Shown here: positions 1-12,379 of the stretch, in pieces | Numbering within the stretch: the stretch's first letter is position 1 | Layout: each line of letters starts with the position of its first letter | Assembly (NCBI RefSeq): GCF_958450345.1 | Contig: NC_088784.1 | Location: forward strand, 39,866,278-39,930,277 | DNA from: Calliphora vicina | Lineage: Eukaryota; Arthropoda; Insecta; Diptera; Calliphoridae | DNA: 64,000 bases | Reading direction: 5' to 3' | Program-made: the position numbers and the translations under genes | Notes under the pieces: generated by a model | Told to the model about the DNA's origin: nothing | The model's input: only the letters and a program-made list of their open reading frames with translations | The model's database searches: none

Positions 1-1257
1 CGCTGTAATACACAGCATAAAACTTTGCATTTAACTGCATTTCCGTTGTAAATACAGAAAAACCACTAAACATTGCTCTTTTTGCTATTGTTCTCTCTAT
101 TTCTTTGAATGTGTGTCAGTCAGTCTGTCTATCTGTGTGTTTCTATTTATTTTTTGTATGTATTTGACACTTATAATAAAGGATACTAAGAAAATAATAA
201 TAAAATAACAACAACAAAAAAGAAATCTTAATACATTTACAATAATAATCAAAACAAATATTTGACAGCATGAGTGTGTAAGAATTCAACTAAATCAAAG
301 AAAATAATAACAAAACATTAACAACAACAAGTATGACAACAGACATATGCATTTCATGTTAATATGTATGTATAGTAGGGAGATTCCTAATTATCGCTTT
401 TTGGATTTTCAATATCATTTTTTTAAAATCTCCAGTTTTGGGTCAAAGTAGCAAAAATGCTGAACAATAATTCGAATTAAAAATAGTTTTAATATTAAAT
501 TTAAATATAAACTATAAAACTTTTCTGATATGTTGCCAAACTCAAATAACAAATTCCACATTTTCAAAATTTTTTAGACGAAATTTTAAAAAAATTATTT
601 AATTTATTTGAAATACAAATTACACAAAAACCAAAATATGATTTATTTTAATTTCATAGTTTAAATATAAATATTTGTCTAATTATTATGAATCTATTTA
701 CTGGAATGTATAAAAGCGTGGATGATTTTTGACCACTATAGTGCAATATTTTTGAAGGACGGAGTTTTAAAGTAACATAATTTTGAATCTAATTGAAATA
801 TTGACATGAAATTTGTAATTAATTTTTGTAAGACCAAAAATTAATTTAACTAACCTAAAAAATAGTTCGGAATAAATGTGAATGCAATTGTTCCTAATAT
901 TTGCAACTCTATTAAAATTTTAATACAAATTTTAGTTTTAGAAACTAAATAAATGTGTAATATGTAATAAAATCTTTATTTATTAACAAAACTCAATGAA
1001 ATTTTCAACTTTTCTTTAATTTGTTATTCTAATGTGTAAAAAAACTTGTCAAAACGTCAAAAATTGGAGCGAAAATACCAAAAATTTTATTTTTTAAAAT
1101 GTTGTCCATAGGGTGCACATTTTCTTTGGGGCTGGGAAAATACTTAGGGGGTAAATAGGGAACACATCAAGGTTTCTAAAACATTTTCTGATCCTTGTTT
1201 TGGGATTTTAGAACATGTGGCTTAAAGTTTAAATTTTAATAAATTCGAAAAATAGGA
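1..1257. other. AT-rich stretch without recognised gene
   Basis: Only AT-rich unique sequence and short T/A runs are seen. Short open frames here have no family resemblance. Confidence 0.6.
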
Positions 1258-2108
1258 ATATTTATACCCTACACCACCATAGTGGGGAGGGTATATTGGG
1301 TTGGTGTTGATGTTTGTGACATACCAAAATATTGTCTTAACACCCACCTTAGAGTTTACCAATCTGCTCAGCATCACTTTCTGAGTCGATTTAGTGATGT
1401 CCTTCCGTCCGTCTGTCCGTCCATGTAAACTTTGTAATCTAACTACAGGTCGCAATTTCAAAGGTAATTCGATAAAATTTGGTACCAACTTCTTTAATGC
1501 CTCAAGGACGAAGCCAGTTGAATTTGGTTAGAGTCGGTCCATTATTTCTCCTAGCCCCCATACGATTGGCCTATCTGAAAATAGTTAAGCTCTCATAAAT
1601 ACCTTAGTTATATAGATATCCAAACCAAATTCAGCAAAAATGAGTTTTATATAAGTCAAACTCGTCTCACCAAATTTTTTGATGATCGGTCCACAATTAG
1701 TCGTATCTAACATATAGGTTCACTTCCGTAAATATTTTTTTTTTTTTTTTTATAAACAAACACAAACTGCGAAGCGTTTTGCTTGTCTGCAGTTACACCC
1801 AGAGTCTCTGGCGGGAATCGAACCCGCAACCCTCAGATTAATAGTTCAGCACACTATCGACTGGCCTATCGGGGCACCCTATCACATAGTAATCATATAA
1901 TCATAATCACATAGCTCCCATATAATGCCCACTTCCGAAAATCATTTTAATGAGTGTAGCTTTCTTAAAAATATTGGTATTCAAATAAAATTCAACACAA
2001 ATAGGTTTCATATATGCCTAATTTTATTGCGATTGATCCATAATTGTATTGGTGTAGGGTATCATATGGTCGGGCTTGACCGACTATACTTTCTTACTTG
2101 TTTTAAAT
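1258..2108 (+). repeat. Dispersed fly repeat, TATACCCT...CTTACTTG type, interrupted by a SINE
   Basis: It begins TTTATACCCTACACCACC, contains the run of CCGTCCGTCTGTCCGTCC (1401-1423) and phrases such as GGTCCACAATTAGTCG, and ends GACTATACTTTCTTACTTG at about 2100. Related pieces occur at 17935-18330, 18800-23830 (interrupted), 25265, 34850-35060, 37635 and 55660-55700. No open frame remains. The class is not assigned. Confidence 0.6.
1737..1880 (-). mobile_element. tRNA-derived SINE
   Basis: On the minus strand it starts GGTGCCCCGATAGGCC. It has a box-A-like TAGGCCAGTCGATAG and a perfect box B GGTTCGATTCC (around 1812-1822), and ends in a poly-A run (T run at 1735-1751 on the plus strand). 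The acceptor-stem halves do not pair, so it is a SINE and not a working tRNA gene. It sits inside the repeat at 1258-2108. No clear target duplication was found. Confidence 0.68.
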
Positions 2109-5100
2109 TGAAAATCGTTTATTTTTGGATCCATTATTGATATTGAAATCTTTTGTATATTATTGGTAATTTAGTTGTCTGACTAACAATGTTTCGTAAA
2201 AATTTAAAGTGAAAATATCTCGAAAACTGATTTAAAATTTTTTTGTCAGCAATCCAAAATTATATAAAAAATAAGCTTTGCAAGAGGAGTGTTTTTTTTT
2301 TTTTTGTCAAAATTTAATTTAAATTTTTTTTTGGAAAATGTTAAAATAAACATTATCCTCTAAACTTTATCCGATTTTGCTAAAATTATCTTTGGTTTTT
2401 AGATGACAAAGAAAAGTGCTAACAAAATAAAGGACACCCTAATGTGTAGGTATGAATATTTGTAGAATGTTTTGTTTACGTTTGTTGCAGTTGTTGAAGT
2501 TTATGTTTCATTTTGAAGAATGTTTATTATTTGTTAGTGTATGAAAGGATATGTGTGTGTGTGTGTGTAAGAGAGAGTGTCTGTGTGTTGGGTAACTTCC
2601 GTTTTGTTGTAGTCGTGTTAGAATGCATTTAGTGTGTTGTTTATTTCATTTTGTTTTAATTTCTGTTGTTGTGGCTTGTGTGAGAGCATGTGCCTGTTTA
2701 TGGTGTGTGTTTTTTTTATAAAATTTCTTCTGATTTTTTTTCTAAAGTTGTTCATGTCTTTTGTAATTTGTGTGTTTCTGCACCGTTGGAACGAATGTTT
2801 TTATTTTGTGTTGTGTGAAATTTTATTATTTGATTTCAGCTATAAAAGTACTCATATCCATAAGTATGGATATGAGTAGGTATGTGTATGCATTAGAATG
2901 ACCCCATTTGCATATAGCCAACAAATTTAGATTTTCCCAAATTTTGTGACTAGAGCTCAGACTAATGTATGAGTTTTGTATCATAAAAAAAAGTTTATGT
3001 AAAAAATTGACCTAGGAAATTTTATTATTTTTCGAAATATTGGCAACTTTCTTGGCCTCATACAAAAGGAGCATCCCTAATATGTATGTATGTTATGTTT
3101 TTTATTCGTTCTTCAGTATGTGTAGATGTTTGTTGTCCTTGTTGTCGTTTGTTGGTAAATTTTATGCTCTACTACTATTATTATTATAGTGTGTGTTTTA
3201 AAGAAATCAACATCAAAGCCAAAAAACTAAAAAAAAAGAAAATGTTATATTCCGTTAGTCTGTCCGTTAGTTGTGTTTGCATTTATTTTTTTTTCTTTAG
3301 ATATTTTTTTTATTTAAAGCCCGCCGCAATGCAGCAAAATTATTTGTTATTCTTGCCAACTAATGCCACTGAATATGTATGTAGTACTATGTTTTATTCA
3401 AACCAAAATACATAAAAAAATTCAAATATGTACTATTTTTTTTTTATGTTCCATACCATACCAATCTATTACTTATATTCCATTCATTTCATTTTGAATT
3501 TTCTTATTAATATCTCAAATGGTGTTATTTATATCGCAATATGAACGTTTAATACTTATGCTGATTATGTAAGAGGTTAGTTCACAGTTTTCTTTGTATT
3601 TATGTTAAACTTTATGTACTGTGTAGACAAATAGTCGACATTTATTTGCTTTTTTATATTCACTTCATCAAGAGCTTGCACAATTTTTGTTGAAAATACA
3701 TATAAAATAATTATTATTAGAAAAACCAAAGATGACTATTGATATGTATAAGAAAAACTTAATTAAATATATTTAAACAACTAGTAAACAAAGCAACAAG
3801 TTGTTATAAATACCACAAGTCTACGAAAAAATATTTTTGTTTTGATCATTGAATGAATGATGGTAGATTATTAAATATTTTTTTGTTTCCCATATATATA
3901 TGCTTTCACATAAGCTTTCTTCTGAGCAAAAAAAAAAAATTAAAAAATGGGTCCATTTTTTTAAAAAAAGTCAACAAAGTTTTTGATTTTGCAAAAAAAT
4001 TCAAAAATTTTAATCTTGAGTTACAAAATATTTTTTTTGATAGATATCCCACTCGCATCCCACTAAGCGACCATATAGGTCGCTTAGGAAAAGACCTAAG
4101 CTTTCTTAAAAAAAATAAAAAAAAAAATAAAAAGGGCCCATTTTGAAAAAAAAAGTCAAAAATATTTTTGATTTAAAAAAAAAAAAATCAAAAATATTTT
4201 ATTAAATTTTTTTAATTTTTTTTTTTCGAAAGATTGCATAAATAGCTATCTAAACTATTTGGGACACATTTTGCTAAGAACAATAGGTAATAAGTTATAT
4301 GGATAAAAAAAACACCTGTTTGGCCAAAATGTCAAATTTTGACCTCCTATAACTCAGAGAGTTCTTGACCGATCTTGTTAAAAATGGTGTCCGAATTACT
4401 ATCCAATAGAACTAACATTGGTGCAAATTTCATCGCGATCGGAAGACATCGATTTCAAAAGTTGGTTCACTTGACGTGAAATGCCCCATATACATATCAG
4501 AATTTTAAGAAAAATAAGATTTATTTTTCATGTTACTTTTTTTAGATTAGAAAGCTCATACAAAAATGTCCGGTTAAGGTATCGTAAAATTTTATTTTAA
4601 ATTTAAAAAGACTTGATATGTTTTTAATGCTAAAAAAATAGATTTTTAAAATTAAATTTTAGTATAATTTTTATGCAGTTGAATAAAATTCTATTATAAA
4701 TTTAACTATTTATACAAAATCTGCAAATTTGTTTATTAAAATTTGTGAAGAAATTTAAAAAACTCGATGCTACATTTTTTTTAATTTAATGATAAACTTA
4801 GAATTTGGTTTAAAAATTAGAATTTCGTTTAAAAATTTTAAAGAGCACCGAACACTTCTAATTTTTATTTAACTTAATACAAGTATGTATAACTTTTTTT
4901 GGCTCACTCTTTACTTCTAGTAGCTAGTTCAATATTGCATTTTTTTAAATCTTTGGAAAAAAATGTCAAAATGTTTACATTTTTCTCAATTATTTCCAAG
5001 TTTGGAATTTGATAATATTTCACGATTAGGCGAATTGAGATTTTGGAAAAAACGTGTTTGAGTCTTAGTTTGGAGTTTAGTAGATGTAACGAAATAAAGT

Positions 5101-6588
5101 CAAGGTAAAAATCGAATAATTCAAAATTAAAACATAAATACCTTTTAAAGAATAAGAGATAACTTAGTGAAATATACAGGATTTTCTTCATAATCCTATT
5201 TGCTTTATAACGCAAAATTCATTTAATAGTTGTCCGTATTTTTACAAGTTGCGAGCTCCACAAAGCTTTGTAAAATAAAGGTGGTCAACTTATGGTCTAA
5301 CCTCATATTCCAATTTTCTGAAGATTTTATCTTTCTGTAAGATTTGTTTGTACATCATTTTGAAATCGGACTTGAAGTTTCGAATAGATAGATTTATTAT
5401 CACTTTTCTTCCGTTCTACCTCACTTTACTAGATTTGAGCGGAATTATTAGGCTTTCTGAGGGGACAAAAACTGAATTACCACTTTTCATTTTTTGTTCC
5501 AATTTTAATGTTTTTTATTGTAGTATTTTCCCTGTCGAGACAGGATTACTGAAGATATTTAGGGTGTGGCACGAACGCATCAAGACTTAATAGGGACGAA
5601 CTGATGATAAGACCGGAATCTCTCGATAATCACATTTTCTAAACTTGTATTTTTCATATCAATTTAAGCCCACTAATTGAATTTCAATAAAGATTTAATA
5701 TAATGAATAATTAGTTTAAAGTGTTTTCATTAAAAACCTACACAAATATCTCAAAAATATCAAAGTTGGACGTTCTATATTTTTTCCTGAAGTTAGAAAA
5801 ACAACAAACCCATATATGTTTTACATCATGAACATCATAAAATCAATAATTAGCTACAACTTGCATTACTTTAGTTTCATTTAGATTCTATATGAAATCT
5901 TTAATTTAAGTAATTTTCATAAATTACATGTACATTTTTTTTACATGTATTAATTAGGGTGTCACTTTTTCGATTATGGCTGCTCTCTAGGTCTAAAACA
6001 GTTCTCTATCATATGAAATGTTTTTAGCAAAATTTTAATAACTTTTAGATGTTGCACATTTTATTGGAATATAAATGTTATTCTAATACAATGGCCACCC
6101 TATTACACACACTTAACCACGTTATTGATTTTCACTATTTTACCCTATTTATAAGGGCCAAATCAAGTGCCAAAATAAAACTAAAATGTATTTGATTTTT
6201 GCAATTTATTTAGTTTATATATGAGTTTTTTATATGGTTTGTGTTCTTGTACAAATGGAATTTATTTCACATTTCCGAAAACCATTAAAATGTTACTTAC
6301 TTTAAATGCTCAGACTAACATACCCGCGCACACATGCCACTAAATAATACTAGTACTCTTATTAATATACTTGTGGGCAAATTAATAGCAATAATTGAGA
6401 TTTTATTTTTGCTATAAAATTTTTAAATTATCAAGAAACATCCCAGCAGGTCTTCACTTTGTATGCCTTCTTAAAGATATGTTTACACATTCTATAAGAT
6501 CCGATACTGTATCCACGCTGCCTGCATTGCTTCTCCTTCTCAAAAATCTTCAACATGTTTTTATATATAAAACTACATACGTGATACT
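2109..6588. other. AT-rich stretch, no confident gene
   Basis: There is a GT run at 2552-2568, T- and A-runs at 3930-4220, and two prose-like repeat fragments (4320-4490 with 'GACCGATCTTG' and 'CATCGCGATCGG'; 5945-6110). Open frames here are short, low complexity and unlike any family. The block 2430-3420 is unique rather than repetitive and could be intron or UTR. Confidence 0.5.
2849..2878. repeat. Perfect 14-bp inverted repeat with 2-base loop
   Basis: TACTCATATCCATA, AG, TATGGATATGAGTA: a complete palindrome-like hairpin in otherwise unique AT-rich sequence. No function is claimed. Confidence 0.85.
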
Positions 6589-7595
6589 TTAACCCTTTCA
6601 CGCACAAAACTTGTACGCGAAAGTTTTTGAGAACCTGAGTGCACCTTTGTGAAGTCTTATAAAACATATATAAAAAGAAAAAATAAAAAGTGTAAGTAGA
6701 TTACTGACAATCTCTTGGGACATATGTGTCCCAATATGCATTAAGTGCCGACTATCTCTGAACTAGGATACTTGTGTCAGGATGTAATATATACATTTTT
6801 AAACTGAAATAAAACATTGATTTTAATTAGACAAACAGATTTTATTGCTATTTTAAGGATTAAAAAGCTATAAAACATTTTCTGTTAGCACACTCTTAGC
6901 ACATTGCATATATCGTTTACCTGAAGTTTTTTTTTCATTACCCTATTTTGTTATGGATGTCGATGGTAAGGCGTCCTTAAACTTGTCTAAATTCAAGAGA
7001 AGTTAATAATTGCGACTATTGTTACAGAAATTTAAATTTTTTCTTAGTTCCTCAAACCGTGAAATATGCATAGAAGAAGCTATACATGGCACCCCCATAT
7101 CTGGTTCAGTGGACCAGTAGCTTCGGAATATTCTAGTAGTTTTATAGATCTAAATATTTAAAAATTTTATATAAACAACATTGCAGGGAAAATTTCCACA
7201 CTCTCGACCTTTCATTCATATTGGGACACCGGTGTCCCTTACAAAAAATCTCGTGTTGCGGATAGTTCAAAATCTTCTTTTTAGCAAAAATCAATTTAAT
7301 CACAATCTTTACTTACCATTCTAACAAAATCTATCGAAAAACTGCTTTTAAACTGCACTAATGCATTATAAATCACTTTTTAATATTATAAAAAAAAACT
7401 TCGAAATTACCAAAAATAAAGTTGAATTATTTGTTTTACTTTTTCTGATCAGTGGTACCAAACTTCAAAGAAAATAAAGTTTTGTTTATAAATAGTCGGT
7501 TTGTATTGCAATTGATTACAAAAAGAAGTTTAATTTGAAAATATCCAATGTTAAACATTTGGGACATCGGTGTCCCATATGCGTCAAAGGGTTAA
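6589..7595. mobile_element. Non-autonomous piggyBac-like element with TTAA duplications
   Basis: TTAA at 6589-6592 and 7592-7595 flank ends CCCTTTCACGCA and (inverted) CCCTTTGACGCA. The 999-bp body is 6593-7591. Inside are three copies of a palindrome-like GGGACA..GGTGTCCC or close variant (about 6716, 7226, 7560), two of them near the ends. No transposase frame is present. TTAA targets and CCC...GGG ends are the hallmark of the piggyBac superfamily. Confidence 0.85.
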
Positions 7596-9360
7596 AGTCC
7601 ATTCTTTAGGTTTTATGCTGAATTCGTTAAAACAATTTTTCCCTAATAACTCTTGCTTCAGCGGACCTTCAATTAGTCTCTTATATAGACATTCTGATGG
7701 TCGGATGGTCTCCTTTCAGACCTTCAACTGAAGAGCTTCTAATATGCTTTAGGTATTCAGTAACTATTTTTTTCCGAGATACAAAAAACCTAAGTCATGT
7801 AAATCAATGTATTTTGTTGTTGTATTAGCCATAAAATTTTGGGAGAGACAACATATTTCACGATGAAAAACAGAGTACCAACTAAAATGAAAGTTTTGGA
7901 ATAAATATCGCAACAATTTCATTAATAGATTTTTATATGAATTTTAACATATTTTTTCACATAAAATCGAACATAATACCGATATTTAGGGGGTAATTTC
8001 TTTATTACATTTATTATTCTGGGAAATTTGTAATAAATTTAAAATTTTTACCATGTTTTATCTCTTATATCTGACTAGAATGATAAGTGCGCCCACATTA
8101 GATTATTTTACATTAAAATAAAAGGAAAGCTGAAAAAATATTTTTGTTCTCTACTTGTAAATTCTTCACCTAACTTAATTAGCTCAAACAAAAAAAAATA
8201 CTCAAAAAAGTTACACATATGAGTACTGTTTTTGTTTTCACATAGTTTTTTTACTAATATATTCTCACCACATAGGTTTTTGACAACTGAGTTGGTCTTT
8301 GACAGGAGAGTTTCCGATCTATGGCTATAGTTTTAATTTAAAAACTTTAAAGACTCGCTTCATGACTTATTAAAAATGAATTATTTGACTATGAAATTCT
8401 CTATCGATTCGATTTGATTGTTTGTTTTTATTGAACCTCTGAACATTACAGTATTAACTGGAATCTAATCTGAAATGAATTTAAAATCTATATAATAAAA
8501 TGATTTTTTTTTATTTCATTTCAGCATTCACTAGTTTTTTTAAAATAAGAAATCGTTGGTTGCACCCTGTTGCAGTAATCTACAATTTGGATCTCAGAGA
8601 TTTTATTTCGGCGATCGCCATTGAAAATAATTAAGACATTGGTAAGTATTTAAAAAAGAAAAGCCATAAGCACACTGAGAGAAAATGCTCACAATTTTTA
8701 TTGATCTAACTAACACTGTTGGTTTTCAGTAGTTTAGCTGCAAATTCTTTTGTTTAAATTATTAATTTTCTATGAGGGTAAGTCATGAACATAAACATTT
8801 CAAAATATTAAAAAATATTTTGAATTCGCCTAAAATGAAGGAAGGATAACTTTTAATTAACTTATTAATTAATTTCCTTTTACTTTGATTAAATAAAATG
8901 TGTTATAAAGATGTTGCCCAAAATTCTATCCCCAATAATCATCTATAAAAAACTTGGTGTAACTGTAATCGGTGCGACCGGATGATGGTCCTCAACGACC
9001 GTTTTTTACACTGGTCGGTGGGATTTTCGTCCGCTTGTAACGCCATAAGTCAACATATAGAGAAGAAAATTTCAAGTGTTTTTTTATAATTATTAGCAAA
9101 ATAATCTAAGGTAAGAGCTAAACTGGAAATTTTTTAATTAAATTTGAAGTATGTTATAAAAAATATATACAATTCTGTTAATAATAATTTAACAGTTTAA
9201 ATTTATTTCATTGCAGATAGTCAGTTTATAATAAAGTTCGGAAAAGATTGACAGTTCTTAAAAATAACTTAATGAGGATCTTTATGACATTTAGTATAGT
9301 TAGATTTATAAATTATGTTTATTCCTGCAAATTTTTTAAAATTCGAACTTTAAATATTAC
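7596..9360. other. AT-rich stretch; one weak exon-like segment
   Basis: Apart from the 78-bp unit nothing is repeated here. A segment at 8525-8641 has an acceptor (TTTCATTTCAG) and a donor (ATTG|GTAAGT), and one frame stays open for about 35 codons before a TAA near its end. It could be a non-coding or alternative exon of a plus-strand transcript, but the evidence is weak. Confidence 0.3.
8969..9046. repeat. 78-bp conserved dispersed unit, copy A
   Basis: It starts TCGGTGCGACCGGATGATGG and ends GTAACGCCAT. It differs from copy B (11810-11888) at only three places, while the flanks are unrelated. It is much GC-richer than the surroundings. No inverted repeat or target duplication was seen around it. 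Confidence 0.85.
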
Positions 9361-9518
9361 ATTTGAGGAGCCGCGGAACAAAAGGTACTTTTTTGAAAAT
9401 TTAAAAATTTTGGGAAATTGATTTTTTCTAGAAGATTTCAACCCAAATATAAAAATACCAAAAAATCAATTTGTAAAAAAATTCGAAAAAGTACCATTTG
9501 TTCTGCGGCTCCTCATTT
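9361..9518. mobile_element. 150-bp hairpin MITE, copy 1 (ATTT duplication)
   Basis: The body is 9365-9514 with ends GAGGAGCCGCGGAACAAAAG and, inverted, GAGGAGCCGCAGAACAAATG. The whole element can fold back. ATTT flanks both sides. It is related to the copy at 34012-34133. Confidence 0.8.
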
Positions 9519-9760
9519 ATCGTCACCTTAATTGAAAACGAACGTAACTACACAAAAATACTAAATCGAGTTTTTGATTGATTATAGCTCACGCAAAAAT
9601 TTTAGACCCCTGCGATCAAAAATTACAACTTTATTAAAGAAATCCAACAAGCAAAAAATTGCCAAAAATACTTTATTATTTTTTGATTCTCCTGTAAAAA
9701 AAATAAATGTTTAGTTAAGTTCGATTGCATTTAAGGCGACGATATGTAAATTAAATATTT

Positions 9761-9963
9761 GGGGTATTCACACGGTCTACTATTTGGTCATATTGTCATA
9801 ATGTCCTAATATATTATGATAGTTTTAAAAAATGTTTGTTGTGTTTCAAACAAAAAAGTTCTAAACTAATAATACTTTTTTTTGTTTAAAACACAACAAC
9901 AACTGTTATAATATATTAGGACATTATGACAATATGACAAATAGCAGACCATGTGAATACCCC
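9761..9963. mobile_element. 203-bp foldback MITE, GGGGTATTCACACGGTCT ends
   Basis: The arms (9761-9815 and 9910-9963) are almost perfect inverses and include CATAATGTCCTAATATATT. A related element with diverged ends is at 39295-39530. There is no open frame and no clear target duplication. Confidence 0.78.
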
Positions 9964-10238
9964 AATTAATTTGTTAAGAATATGACATCAATTGAAAATA
10001 ATAGCCAATTTGTTTGCTTACTAATTTTACTATTTTCCAATATTTTGTTTAGTTTTTGTAATGAAAATTTTCAAAGTAAGTAAACGAACAGACTCAGTAT
10101 GATGAGATTATAATTCAATTGTTCAAATCATTTCTATTAGGATAAGAAGAGGTAACCTAAAATAAATAATTTTATAATAATTTTTTTTAATAATTTTAGC
10201 AAGAATCGACCAATTTTTAATAATCTCATCACATATAC

Positions 10239-10447
10239 TATAGGCATCAAAAGTGAGTAAAAACGAGTGAATTATAATATTTGTTTAAGATAATGAAAAA
10301 CTTAAGAGTCCGACCTGAAACTTTTTTTCAGAACCGAACCTAATATTGGGCGTAATATGCAACAAACGGAAACTTTTAAATTTGAATCGACGGATCATTA
10401 TCTTAATTACATAGTTAACTGGTGTTTACTCACTTTTGAGGCTCATA
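10239..10447. mobile_element. 205-bp Tc1/mariner-type MITE with TA duplication
   Basis: The body is 10241-10445, flanked by TA on both sides. The ends TAGGCATCAAAAGTGAGT and inverted TGAGCCTCAAAAGTGAGT match for 15 of 18 positions. There is no transposase. TA targets point to the Tc1/mariner superfamily. Confidence 0.7.
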
Positions 10448-11157
10448 GTATTTTTAATTTATAATTCTAGCTTACAGATTAATTATAAGTTGCTGATCAA
10501 TTTTAAAGACAAATTAAGGACTTAAACCGGCTTTCATTTAAACTATTCTGTTTAAAATCATTGCAGTAATTTTCCTGAAATTTGCTCTTCATTTACCCTT
10601 AACTGTGCATGCGAGTAAGTATACGTACGTTTGAGTATTCAAAGCAGGACAACATTAAAAATATTCATGCAACCATGTTGAACACATACAAAATATAATA
10701 ATAATATAAAAAAAAATAAAAAATAAAAGAACATATCCGTGAAATACATCTGTACATCTGTGTGTGAATATAAAAAGCAATAAATGCATTAGTATTTGTT
10801 AAAAAAAATAAATAAAAATTCCATTTTTATTTCTCCAACGGGAAAAAATGCAAACATGAAAAGAGATTTAGTAGAGTTTTTGTTTCAAGCTAAGGAATTA
10901 TTTTATTTTTTTTTTATTTTATTTTCACATTAAAATCTCATTTTATACATATTGATTGGCCATTATTTATGAATTTATCTTCTTTCAAATACAACTTCAC
11001 ACTCATACTCATACATATGAGCACATTTGTATGCATGTGTTATGAAAAAATGTCTGTGTAAGAGTTTGGCTGCTGTGTGCTTAAAAACTAAAAAGGGGTT
11101 CATATTTGTTTTAGTTTTTTTTAACAAATTATTTTAAACTTAACTTAACTTTTTCAG

Positions 11158-11243
11158 ATCATAAATTATCAAATCTACAACCACTGGCAGTGGCAGGCAG
11201 CAGCTCTCAGCACTCAACATCCGGCAACCAGCAGCAACACTGA
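11158..11243 (+). CDS. Probable 3'-terminal coding exon of an unidentified plus-strand gene
   Basis: A strong acceptor (pyrimidine-rich tract then TTTTTCAG at 11150-11157) precedes a GC-richer island unlike its surroundings. In the frame that needs one base from an upstream exon it reads HKLSNLQPLAVAGSSSQHS, then a Gln/Asn run, and stops with TGA at 11241-11243. The Ser/Gln-rich composition is typical of fly protein tails. Phase 0 is also open, and longer, so the frame is not certain. AATAAA follows at 11713-11718 with GT-rich sequence about 50-70 bases later, which suits a 3' UTR ending near 11740. No upstream coding exon was recognised in 1-11157, so the gene's identity is unknown. Confidence 0.42.
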
Positions 11244-11712
11244 ACGGAGCAGTACAGGCAGCATCTCAATCCGACAACCTTGTGTCAACAATATTGCAGC
11301 AATAGTGTTTATTTTTATAAAATTTATTTTCTATATTTCATTCACATGGAGTTTTTTTATTTTTCCACCATTTTTTTTTTCTATAGTAGTTTTAGTTACA
11401 AATTCATTGATATTGTCTCGTTATACTTATCATTGTCATCTATTTTCAAGCTATAGATCATTATAATCATATTCTAATGGTTTTATTATTTGGCTGCACA
11501 TTTCACGGCATCTCCTTTTTGGCCCCACATTACAGGGATGTGTAAAAAATTGTTTCAACCGGAACATAAATTATGTCATTCCGTTATTGATGAATTATTT
11601 TTTCTTATTTATTTCATTTTTCATTTCCCATATAAGAATGTAGGAATTTGTGTGTGTGTGTGCACGTGTATGTACTGTAAGTATGTATTAGTGTTTAAGT
11701 GCGTTTGTGTTA

Positions 11713-11718
11713 AATAAA
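11713..11718 (+). terminator. Candidate polyadenylation signal AATAAA
   Basis: AATAAA, with GT-rich sequence around 11770-11795. It lies 470 bases after the TGA of the candidate plus-strand terminal exon and before the 78-bp repeat at 11810. It is the most plausible 3' end for that transcript. Confidence 0.35.
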
Positions 11719-11809
11719 GGTGCTTTACATACAAATATAGTTCAATTTATGTGACTTATGTGATTACAGTTTTAGTGTGTTGCGATGTGTCGTCTTTTAT
11801 GTTAATGGT

Positions 11810-11888
11810 TCGGTGCGACCGGATGATGGTCCTCAACGACCGTTTTTTTACACTGGTCGGTGGGACTTTCGTCCGTTTGTAACGCCAT
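11810..11888. repeat. 78-bp conserved dispersed unit, copy B
   Basis: 79 bp, same orientation as copy A. There is one extra T in the T-run and two substitutions (GGGACTTTCG for GGGATTTTCG; CCGTTTG for CCGCTTG). It lies just after the candidate polyadenylation region of the plus-strand exon. Confidence 0.85.
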
Positions 11889-12379
11889 CTCTCAACGTTA
11901 TTCAACAAACTCAATAAAGATTTATTATACAGGTGCTTAAGATTAAGAATATGTGAACATCTAATTAATAATTCGTTTTAAAATATTTGCAGCAACAAAA
12001 GCATGGATAAGAAAGGTCAAAATTAAAGTTTAATTTTATTTTGAAAAAAAATTGGTTACAAAGTGCTATTTATTGTTTCGCCAATTTTCAAAATGAAAGT
12101 GTATTTATTTAACAAAGGTATGAAAACAAATTTTCAAAATCGAAATGTGCCAAACAAATTTCATGACCAAAAATATGTTTGCCTTCAATACCTAGCAAAA
12201 ACTTCACATATTGTTTTAAATGTAACTATAAAATAATGCATTATTTTGTATCTGCTACAAAATAACACTTTTTGTCAGAACTAGAAAAGCGACATAATGG
12301 GGGTTGTAGGCCTAGGTGAGGATATACTAAAACCGTTTTCAAAGATTTTGAAACACCCTCAAAATTTTCAGTTATTTTG

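Noticed and set aside
1806..1880. Functional tRNA gene on the minus strand
   Set aside because: Box B is perfect but the acceptor arms do not pair and a poly-A tail follows, so it is a SINE.
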